Under the pieces are notes generated by a model. The model was not told the DNA's origin. It saw only the letters and a program-made list of their open reading frames with translations, and did not search any database. From positions 6,340,001 through 6,404,000 of the forward strand of contig JAWNZC010000314.1 of the NCBI GenBank assembly GCA_035771165.1: DNA of 64,000 bases, read 5' to 3'. The stretch is from Paragorgia papillata. Its lineage: Eukaryota > Cnidaria > Anthozoa > Scleralcyonacea > Coralliidae. Below, in pieces: positions 37,858-49,800 of this stretch. A program made the position numbers and the translations under genes. Each line of letters opens with the position of its first letter. The stretch's first letter is position 1.

Positions 37858-40800
37858 CACACACGCACACACACACACACACCACTAGTTTAAACATGTA
37901 ATGAATGGAACATCCATTCCTTGACACTGGAAATGTCAGTGTTTATATATATTATAGACAATGAACAAAGATGTCAAGAATAATTGCTGCTACCATAAAA
38001 ATATTTGAGAAAAAAAAGACATATTATTTTATAGAAAATGATAAGAAGCCTCAAACATTATTATTCTCAGCAACTCTTCCTGACTGGGTTGAACGAACTG
38101 CTAGAAAATATATGACAAAGGACAGAAAGTTGATTGATGTTATTGGAAATGAAAAGCAAAGAACAGCATTAACAGTAGAGGTGAGATGGATTTGAAAATG
38201 TTAACCCTTTGACTACAGTCAACTCTCGTTATAGCGGAGACCCTGGGGACCGTCATTTGGTGTCCGTAATAACGAGATTCCGCAATAGCGGGATGCGATG
38301 AAAATATCCCGATTTCAGGTTGTAAAATGTCACTACTAACTTCTTATTAACCGAGAGTGCGAGAGTGAAAAATATCAGACCGAGATCTTGACAGTATAGA
38401 CCGAGCCCGTAGGGCGAGGTCTGTACATAAAGACCGAGGTCTGATATTTTTCCGTAATGACCAAGCGGACGAGGTTAATAAGAGGTTTATTATATGGCAT
38501 TTTGAAACAACACATCTTACATTACCTTGTCTGGGACGAAAAAGTTATATATCTTTGCTATTATGAAATATAATAATCACTTGAAGATCTACATGTTTAG
38601 TGCTGTGGGCGAACACATCCACATGCTTCATTCAAATTAATTTTGTTTGATAATAGCAAAGATATCTAACCTTCTCCGATAGCTCATTATGCATCTACGA
38701 CGTTAAAATGTTTAATTTGCATATCAAACAAACTGAAGTATCTCCAGAACAAAGTAAGGAAACCAAGAACTGCAAAGATGTTGCTCTATAATTTTCAGTG
38801 TTCTGTCAAATAACACAAACTTAATTTTCATTTTAACCCTCAGTTAACATTTTGACTACTAGAGGTTCCCACTTGACGAGTAAAATCATCTGGTGTTAGA
38901 CAGAGTAAAATAATTAAGGGGCTGTTTTGGGCCAGTTCAAAGAGTTAAACCAATTATTTCTAGGTAGGAGTATGTTGTTAATTGGTACAGTAGTTCTCAT
39001 GATTTTCCAAGGCTGTTTGTGTAGTACTGTGGTTGAATTTGATTTTCAATTAGGTGCCTTTGCCTTAAAAATTAATGCTAACACTTAGCTCTAAGAGATA
39101 TTCAGGTTTGTTTGATATGCAAATGTCATACTTATGATATCACACTGCATAATGAATTTTTTAAAGAGCCTCAATTTAAGGATGGTCCAAATATTTTACA
39201 CACGTTTAGTGACCAGTCATGGCTACATACATGTAAGTGCAAATTTTTATTAAGTACTTTCGATAAGTACTCTCATAGAAAATCATACTTTTCTAAAAAG
39301 TCATTATGCAGTGCGATGTCATAAGTATGACATTTGCATATCAAACAAACCTGAATATCTCAAGAATGAAGCAAGGAAACGAAATTATACAAAAGATGTT
39401 ACTTTGTCATTTTAAGTGTTCTTTCAAATGCAATCATAAAAAACTGGGGTGAAATTTCGCTGCATTGGCACTTTAATTTTCACTTTTGGCATCATTTTCA
39501 GCTTTTTATTTATTTATTAACTTTACAACCATATAAGTGTGTGAAAGAATTAATACAAGTTAAAAATAAAAACGATACAAGACTTGATCATGGTTGAAGG
39601 TATGGTCAACAGGACAGGAGTCCCATGTGAAGACCAACCTGACAAAAAATACAGAGTGGACATAAATTAAAGACAAAGACTAATACACTATTTACATACG
39701 ATAGGACAGATTAAGAACAACAGCTTAAGTTGTAAGAACGACACTTAGAGCAGTAGGTTTTCCAAGTGCCCATTCTATTTACTTCAAAAGTGGAATCTAA
39801 TTGAGAAGAGTAGTAAATATAAAGTTGGTGCTTAAAAGAGGAAACAGACGTACTATTACGGATGATCGGAGAGAGATTGTTCCAGAGAAAGACAATTCGG
39901 TTAAAAAAAGAGTTCCTAAAAAGAGAAGTCCTGCAAGGATTGGCTTGAAGCAAGTTGTCCTTGCTTGAACGGGTGCGAGACGAGCGATGAGAAGAAAAAG
40001 AGACAAAAGAGGAGATTTCTAGATCGTAGAGGCCTTGTTTGCATTTGAAAAAAAAGATAAGAATTCTACAAAAAGTTAAGACAATAAGCGAAATTCAAAA
40101 TAATTCAATAGAAAACTTGAAAAGAAATTGATGTCATAGGGTGAAAATTATGTATTCTATACTTATTAAAAGGGTCTATATGCTCAACCATTTCTTAATC
40201 CGAATTTTAGCATTCACACCAGTATTACCACACAGAATGACATTACAGCATTTCATTTCTCATGTTGTATTTTTTAGCATAAAGCTATCAAGTGTCCTTA
40301 TCAAGAAAGAGCTGCTACAATTGGAGATGTTGTTCAGGTAACATTGCATGCTGATAATTATTATCATTATTTTATTTTTGTTATTATTATAATTATTATT
40401 ATTATTTTAATATTATATAAAGGACATTGGCAACAAAAATTAAGTTTGTCTAATTTGAAAGAATAAAATTGTAATAGATCTTTTAGAATTTTTTTTGTAT
40501 CTTTCTTCGTTTTCAAGATATTTCAATTTGTTTAATATGTAAATGAGATGGTCTCTGACGTCAGGAGCAGGGTACAGTATTTTCACACAGCAAAATCAGT
40601 TATATCTCTAAATTTGTTCAACGAAATCACTTGAAACTGTGCACATAAAACCGCCTTGTGACACTGAACATTCCATAAGTGATTTTGCTTTGTGTAAAAA
40701 TACTGTACCCTGCTCCTGACATCAGAGCCCATCTCATTTACATATTAAACAAATTGAAATATCTTGAAAATTAATTTTTATTGCCAATACCTTTAATATT

Positions 40801-43800
40801 TATTTTTAGCAAATATTAAACATGGTGTTTCCACAAAACGTATCTTGAATACTATTATCACAAACTTTCAAAGAATTAATCAAAATAAACTTTTTTTAAC
40901 TTTTAATCAGTTTGCAAGTATTTAATCTAAATTGTGATGTTTGTTGTGTGTAGGTGTACTGTGGAGCACATGGTAGAACCATTATTTTCTCTCAGACAAA
41001 AAAAGAAGCCAATGAACTAGCACTGAATTCAATATTGAAGCAGGTAATTGACGACAATTGAGCCACAATGCTAGTTCCAAGTCTGAAATATTAACACTTT
41101 GAGGCCTGGACCTCTCCCTGTGCTGAATAAAATCGTCTGGCGTTAGCCAGAATAAACCTTAAAGGTCAACTATACCTTTTGAGGTTATATATATTTTCAA
41201 AGCAGTTATCATTTATTTTCGCAAAATTGAAGAAAAAAATGAATTTGGAGTAAAAGCGCATGACTTACTGGGGGGAGATTCTAAGTACCTCTTGATGCAC
41301 GACCGAGTTGTTTAGAAGAATGGGTACTACATATTCGGTGACGTCATACCGGTAAGTTGCCTAATTACCGCAGAAATATTCCAATGTTCTAGCTTTGGTT
41401 TGCCACCTATTTATACTCGTGCAAATACGTGTATTAGCATTATTTTGGGGGCATTTTAAGGTATATCTTCTTCACACTCTGTCAACGAGTCTTCTTAATT
41501 GTATTTGGGTGAGTTTTGCGAAATTTAAAGTGGAAGGTGATATAGATGAAGCTACGGCAGCAGATCCAATTTCGCAAAAGCAAAACTATACAGTTCTGAC
41601 GAACAATGTATATATATCCAGGCTTCTGTCAAATCAATAGTTAGAACTAACAATATACAATAGTTTAAAACTCAATAGTTTTGTCTTATTAAGACAAAAA
41701 TGAATCGTACCCTTCTTCCCCTCCATACTTGGCGTAGTGTTTTTCTCTTGCGAAAACCCGTTGTACTGCTGTACCGTTTGGTAAGCTAAAATATCATAGC
41801 CATTCTTGATAAGTCGTGGAGTCTACGAGCTTGTGGCCGGGTATCATTTCGAAAAACTCTCCTGGTCAGCATATTGACAATGTTGTAGCCTTTTGCCGAA
41901 GCGAGCTCTGTTTTACCGGTATGACGTCACAAGTTTGCTAGTGCCAGACTGCCTTTTAACGCGGTCGTTGTTTAAATATGGTTCAGAAAAATGGCCAAAA
42001 CTCGATCTTTCACAGAACATAAAAACAGAACCGAGTGACCGATTTTAAATTTTTCTTCGGTTTTGGAATAAACGTTTTCGAATTTAACAGAAAATATAAT
42101 AACCTCAAAAGGTATAGTTGACCTTTAAAGACTCGTCGTTAGGCTTCAAAGTGTTAAACAGATAGGTTTTAACACTTTGAGGCCTGGACCTCTCCCTGTG
42201 CTGAATAAAATCGTCTGGCGTTAGCCAGAATAAACCTTAAAGACCCGTCGTCAGGCTTCAAAGTGTTAACCCATGCATTGTTAAAAATATATGCATAGCA
42301 AAAACTTGTTTACCATGCTTCTAATGACTTTAATAATCTAAATAACGATATAAAACAGGCAAGATCTCTTCAACTATTTAAAACAAAACTTAAAAATCTA
42401 CCTTTTGTTTAATTTTATTTTGTGATAATAAGCTTTTGCATGATATGCATGTATATTGTAATTAATTAATGTTTATAATTTTTATACCATGTATATATTT
42501 CATTATTTTACAGGGCTCCACTGAAAAACACTTTCGTGATGTGGATATCCTGAATAAATATTATTATTATTATTATTATTATTCTACTCTACTTGCACCA
42601 CCCTACACATCACTTTCCTTAAAATGGATTCACTCTCCATTAATATGGTCTTTTGCATTTCTTTTAGTACCCACTTCTGTCGGGATTTCTCTTTTATCAT
42701 CTTCTCTATCTGTTCTTCCAATTTCTTCAACCCTCCTCCTAAGCATCCGGCTACCAAAGGTACTATTTCAACCATAAAGCCTGGACGCCTCTCGCGGATT
42801 TCAAATGCCAGCTGTTGGTATTCTGCAATTTTTCCCTCCGTTTCTCTGCAATGTTCACCTCTGCAGGATATGCCATGTATACTATCCAAATTTTACCTTC
42901 CTCGACGTCTTCCAGAATCAGATCAAGTCTTCTTGCTGTAGTTGTCTTTCTCGTCTTGTATTCAAAGTCCCACACAAGCTTTTTACCCGGCTTTTCAATA
43001 ACTGTTCCTTTCTTCCATGCTGTTTTGTACCACACTACACTCTCTTCAAGCAAACCTGCCTCTTTTCCCCATTCCACAGCAAACACCATCAGTGCATTGT
43101 TATGTCTTCTCATGTTCTCATTACCAGCAAGAACCTTACATCCAGCCAACAAATGATGTACGGTTTCTCTCTTATCAGAACACAATCTGCAATTCTCCGA
43201 TTCTATCTCTATTCCCCTTAAGGCCTTCCAAGCTCTGGTCTCGACCATCTGCTCTAATCCCCATCACTGCTGCCGTCTTTCTGGAGTCTAGGTTGCACTC
43301 CAACCACTGGTTACATTTCTCTTCTTGACCCATGAAAACCTCACTTTGTAACTTCGTCTCTCGATATTGATTGATACGTCCTTCTTCCGTCTTCGATTTC
43401 AGCAAGGTTTTCAACCTCCTCCAGGCATCCTTCCAAGTTCCACAAAGTAGGGAAAAGATTAAAAACTATCTCGTTAATCCTTTCCCTGCTGTTGGTGGGC
43501 CTGGTGACCTTTTAGTATTTTACTCTGGCTAACGCCAGATGATTTTACTCGTCAAGGGAAGAACTCTAGTAGGGAAAGTGTTAAAAACTATATGGGCTGT
43601 TTTAGGCCAGCTCAGGTAGGAATGGGTTAAGTCTAAATATTTATTATCTGATAAAAAATATCCCTCTCTAGGACACTCAGGTACTTCATGGTGATATTCC
43701 ACAAAAACAAAGAGAAATAACATTAAAGGTTTGAAAGAAATAATATTTATATAAACTGCATGGTATTTTTGCTTACTTGAACTTGTTATTTTTGGTTTGT

Positions 43801-43812
43801 GTTTCAATACTT

Positions 43813-43891
<79 letters not shown>

Positions 43892-46800
43892 TTTATTAGT
43901 ATATGAATAATCATTTAAATTATTACTTTGTAGGGTTTTCGTGAAGGTAAATTTCGTTGTTTGGTAGCCACTGATGTTGCTGCTCGTGGACTGGATATTC
44001 CAGAAGTTGATTTGGTTGTGCAGTGTGAACCACCAAAGGTGAATATAGTCATAAGAGGCTAAGCTGCTGATTACATGAGCGCGAGCTAGCCCCGAGGTAG
44101 CCCCGAGCTAGCCGGCCGGGTAACCAGGCAACTCGTGACTCGCGTCACGAAATTCCTTCCTCGGCCGAAAAAGGAGATTTGAATTAACGTTTAGATTTAT
44201 TTACATCTAAACTAAACCAATTATTTGTAAATTTAGTTTATACGAGTTTTAAAACCACAGTAAGATCCTAATCAATCGCGTGAGCCAAGTTAACCGGGTC
44301 ATGTAATCCCGGGTCATGTAATCCCGGCTCATGTAATCAGCACCGAAGTCCTCTTTTTCAGTTATTGCAGAAACTTTAACCTGCAGCTCATTGCGCATCT
44401 ATAAAATTAAAAATCTCCCCATGGTTGGTTGTTTTGTTGGGGTTTTTTTTTTGGGGGGGGGGGGGGGGTTCTGCTCTGAGTTCTTTTTAATTAGATGTAA
44501 TTAGTTATTTTTTAACCAGAATCCACAGAGACCAAACACAATCCACAAAGGCCAAACAAAATCCACAAAGACCAAACAAAATCCAGAAAGACCAACCAGA
44601 ATCCACAAAGGCCAAACAAAATCCACAAAGGCCAAGCACCATCCACAAAGGCCAAGCACCATCCACAAAGGTCAAACACCATCCACAAAGGCCAAGCACA
44701 ATCCACAAAGGCCAAGCACAATCCACAAAGGCCAAGCACAATCCACAAAGGCCAAACAAAATCCACAAAGGCCAAGCACAATCCACAGAGGCCAAACACA
44801 ATCCACAAAGACCAAACAAAATCCACAAAGGCCAAGCTCAATCCACAGAGGCCAAACACAATCCACAAAGACCAACCAGAACCACAGAGGCCAAGCACAA
44901 TCCACAAAGGCCAAACACCATCCACAAAGGCCAAGCGCCATCCACAAAGGCCAAGCACAATCCACAAAGGCCAAGCACAATCCACAAAGGCCAAGCACCA
45001 TCCACAAAGGCCAAGCACCATCCACAAAGGCCAAGCACCATCCACAAAGGCCAAGCACCATCCACAAAGGCCAAGCACAATCCACAAAGGCCAAGCACCA
45101 TCCACAAAGGCCAAGCACCATCCACAAAGGCCAAGCACCATCCACAAAGGCCAAGCACCATCCACAAAGGCCAAGCACCATCCACAAAGGCCAAGCACCA
45201 TCCGCAAAGGCCAAGCACAATCCACAAAGACCAAGCACAATCCACAAAGGCCAAGCACAATCCACAAAGGCCAAGCACAATCCACAAAGGCCAAGCACAA
45301 TCCACAAAGGCCAAACAAAATCCACAAAGGCCAAGCACAATCTACAAAGGCCAAGCACAATCTACAAAGGCCAAACAAAATCCACAGAGGCCAAACAAAA
45401 TCCACAAAGGCCAAACGCAGTAAAGGCCAAGGAACAATGAGCCGCCATCCACAAGGGCAAATGACACAACCCTTGAAAATTGTAAAAATTCTCTAAGTCC
45501 AAAACTTGATTGTTTTAGGATGTGGATGCGTACATTCACAGAGCTGGTCGAACTGGAAGAGCACATCGAAGGGGAGTTTGTATTATCTTCTACAAATATA
45601 ACCAAGAAAGCTTACTGCAAATGGTTGAGAGAAAAGCTGTAAGTTAAAACATGTCTTATGTGATATTTTTTTATAGATCTGTGAATTATTTATTAGCTAT
45701 ACCAATATAATACATTCAAAAACTCATTAATAATTCATGAGGAAAACACAAAGGAAATCAGTACCAAGTCCGTGGTTTTATATCTGATAAAGAAACTTCC
45801 TGATTTACATAAACTTTAGCTTTTATTTTCTCGACTTAAACAACGTTAATTTTCAAACTTACTACGCCAATGAACTTACCAATGGGTCGTTTTTGAAGCT
45901 ATTTAAAACATTCGCAGTACGTGTTTTATCAGATCTAACAACTCGGCTAGCGTCTCGTGTTTTAAATCTAATAAAACACTGCTGCTCATGTTTTAAATAT
46001 TACTTAACATACTCATTAATAATTCATGAAGAAAAGACAAAGAAAATCCATGTTTAATGAGGGTCTATAGAGCGTTTTCACTCACGTGATCGGTGGCCCC
46101 ATGGGGGTGGTGAAACAATACGAAATATTTGAATAAGAAAGAGCTAATTCCCATACCGTACACCAATATGGCCGCCATTTCATTGTTTTGGTACACCAAT
46201 ATGGTCGCCGTGACGTCAGATGAAAACGCTCTATATATTGATATAGATTCCTCTTGATTTACATAAAACTTTAGCTTTTTTTAGAAAAATTACTAGGCCA
46301 ATGAACTTACCAAATAGATCGTTTCAGAAGTAATTTACAGAATGAGTGTCCGTTCTGTATCGTGATACAGGCACTTGGCTTCACCTCGTGTCTGTATACC
46401 CCAATACAGAACGGCCACTCATTATGTAAATAGTACATACATACAATTGTATGAGTAGAACTATTAGCAAAGGCATTGACTGTTACTCCAGGCCAATTAT
46501 ATTATAACTAGTACAATAAGTACATATTTACAGTATGCATTTTTAAGATGTCCATTTTTTAGGGAATTAAGTTTAAAAGGATTGGAGCACCTCAACCAGA
46601 AGATATTATCAAAGCTTCTGCTGAAGATGCTAAGAGGTAAAAATGTTAGGGTTTTAGTAAAATAATCGCATGGTTATTGATTTACTGGACGGAAATCGTA
46701 GTCTTAGAATGAAGACAAGAGCTGAGCTGGGTTCTTATCTGCATTTTAAAAATAATCTGGCGAGTATAGTAAAGAGATTGTTGAACAGAAGAAGGAAAAA

Positions 46801-49800
46801 TAGAAATGTTCTGCCTTTGGCTTACAAGTTGGTTTTAAAATAGTCTAATCACTTGCCGGAATGGTCTTTCCATCTCAGAGAGATATGGCATGATTTACAT
46901 TATATATCGTATTTCCCAGACTATAAATAGCAACTTTCCCCAAAATATCTAACGTCATGGGGTTTATACACCAGTGCGGTTTATATGTGAATGAATTAAA
47001 CACTTTTTAGATTTCTTACAAGATTTCTTTTTCCTATTCTAAAAATATCTCACAATTACTGTAGATGTCGCGCTGTAAGACGTTTCGCTACGTTATAAGT
47101 CGTTACGCTACGTTGTAAGTCGTTACGCTACGTTGTAAGACGTTACGCTACGTTATTAGACGTTAAACTATATTAAAAGGTGCTACACTACAGTACGTCA
47201 CTACATTAAAGTTGTTAAGCTACGTTGTAGGACGTTATGCTAAGTTATTGACATTACGCTACATTGTAGGACGTTATGCTATGTTATAAGACATTACGCT
47301 ACATTGTAGGACGTTATGCTATGTTATAAGACATTACGCTACATTGTAGGACGTTATGCTATGTTATAAGACATTACGCTACATTGTAGGACGTTATGCT
47401 ATGTTATAAGACATTACGCTACATTGTAGGACGTTATGCTATGTTATAAGACATTACGCTACATTGTAGGACGTTATGCTATGTTATAAGACATTACGCT
47501 ACATTGTAGGACGTTATGCTATGTTATAAGACATTACGCTACATTGTAGGACGTTATGCTATGTTATAAGACATTACGCTACATTGTAGGACGTTATGCT
47601 GTGTTATAAGACATTACGTTTAGGACGTTATGCTGTGTTATAAGACATTACGTTACGTTGTAAGATGTTATACTACATTATAAAATGTACGATAAGTCGC
47701 TGCGTTGTAAGACATCCCAATGTGGAAATGTGGCTTATATAACGGTGCGGTTTATCTAAATAAAATTCCAAAGAATTACCACTGAAAAACTGCCACAGCC
47801 GTTTATATGACGGTGCGAGGTATAGTCGAGAAAATACAGTAAATGCTTCAAATGAATAGTTGTCTTTTTAATTCTTAATATGTCATTTTGTTTGCTAGAT
47901 TCTTAGCTCAAGTTCCAGCTGATGCTTTAACTTATTTTCGTGAAACTGCTGAAGAATTAATAGAAAACCGAGGTGCAGTTGATGCAGTTGCTGCTGCTTT
48001 AGCTCATATCTCAGGAACTACAGAAATTAAATCTAGATCACTCTTATCTTCAGAAGAGGTAAACAATACGTCAATACGCATGTTTTTGTTTTTAAACAGC
48101 GTTATTATATACTGTAGATAAACACAGAAGATTACTTAAACGAAAAGGGTGTAAACAGGACTCGAAGACCTATGCGAGACACCCTATTCTATTAAAATTA
48201 TACCTATATTATAAATACATGCAGTTACCGTAGTGCATGCCCTGGAAGGCCGCTTGTCCTGCCAGACCAGCAAGCATTGTACCAAGAAAGATTGGCATCG
48301 GTAGTGGCAGCGACTTAATGTGCAGTCCCAGCAGTGGCCATCCTTGAGCCAAGATAAATGCCCACCGCGTGGACACGCGTGATTTGACGACACACGTTTC
48401 ACGCGGGAAACTAACATGTTGCTAAGCGGAAACTGTAACGTTACTAAGGCCAAACGGTATTGTTTCAGTTTGAAACGAGCGCCAACTCATCTTTATACAC
48501 AATTAAATCTTCGTCAAGTGAAGCTGAGAACTCCACCTTGCTTTTCCGATCGGCCATTCGCTGACAAACCACACAACGCGACGTTTGAGCGAATAAAACA
48601 ATGCCGTTTGGCCTTAGTAACTTCGCAGTTTCCGCTTAGCAACATGTTAGTTTCCCGTGTGAAACGTGTGTCGTCAAATTACGCGTGTCCATGCTCAAAC
48701 CGGAACCGTAGTATATTAGGCAAACCTGACGAACATTTCACCCGACTTGGATGACCACTGCCGAACATCAGTCACCACCACCACTACTACCAACAGCCTC
48801 TCACAAGACCACACACTAACCAACCCAGGTGACCATGAACCTTGCACCAACAAATAAGTAAATTAGTAAAGGTTAGAGAATGGTCACGTGTGCTCTATGG
48901 GATATAGAGTCCTGAGAATTAGATAGAAGGCCACGAGGGACCGGATGGTTGCAACCACGAAGAAGTTTCAATTTTAACTATAAATGTGGTTTTTTTTGCG
49001 TCTAACACGTTTACTGGAGAATTTACTCTATACAGACTACAGTGTATTCGTTAATGACTCTATTGAATTCATTAGTGACTCTATATAGAGAGCTCACTGT
49101 GCTATGACAAAAGAAATTATAAAATAAGGGTCCTCTACGCAATAATAATAATATTTAATACTTATATAGCGCAAATTAACATACAGTGTTATGATCAAAT
49201 GCACTTTACATACTGCTATATCTAATATAAAGTAATAAAAATAAATAAACAATGAAAGCTATTTACAATTGATATAACGGATCAGTTCTAAAATTATACA
49301 TTAAAAGCTTCTCTAAAATAGTGGGTCTTGAGCAATGACTTAAAAATACTAAAATTCTTCTGATTTCTTATTGAAACAGGAAGACTATTCCATACTTTTG
49401 CTGAGGCATTAGAAAATGCTCTATCTCCTAGTGTCTTTTTCGACCTTGCAGTGTTGTCCTGTAATTACACACGCTCTGATTGGGTCGGCCCCGTACATTT
49501 ATAAGAGTATGAAGATCATGAATGACGTAACGTGGCGTAGGATGGCGTCACCTGGCGGGAAAAGCTAGCGAACCTTCAAAACTGTCCAACTTTTAGCTTG
49601 TTTTCCCCCTTATTTTATAAAACAAATAAAACATACCGCCCCTGTGCATATGTACTCTTATAAAGGCACATTTTACGTGATTTGAACACGAAACTAGTAT
49701 GTCTAATCTTGATGAATCAAAACACTATGGAATATAGAGCGTTGAAATACTCGATAGGGATTGCCTGAGTGGATGCAACCATTCTCTAATAAATATTAAA

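Noticed and set aside
37521..37927. Long frames of Val-Cys, Phe-Val-Cys-Leu and Lys-Gln-Thr-Asn repeats
   Set aside because: Direct translations of (AAAC)n and (AC)n microsatellites.
42805..43221. Plus-strand frames of over 100 codons at 42.8-43.3 kb
   Set aside because: Antisense shadows of the LINE 3' fragment on the minus strand, which has recognisable domains.
44505..45414. 300-, 228- and 166-codon frames with repeating [14 protein letters not shown] peptide
   Set aside because: They are one 20-bp minisatellite read in three frames; all frames give the same peptide period of 20 residues and none has non-repeat ends.
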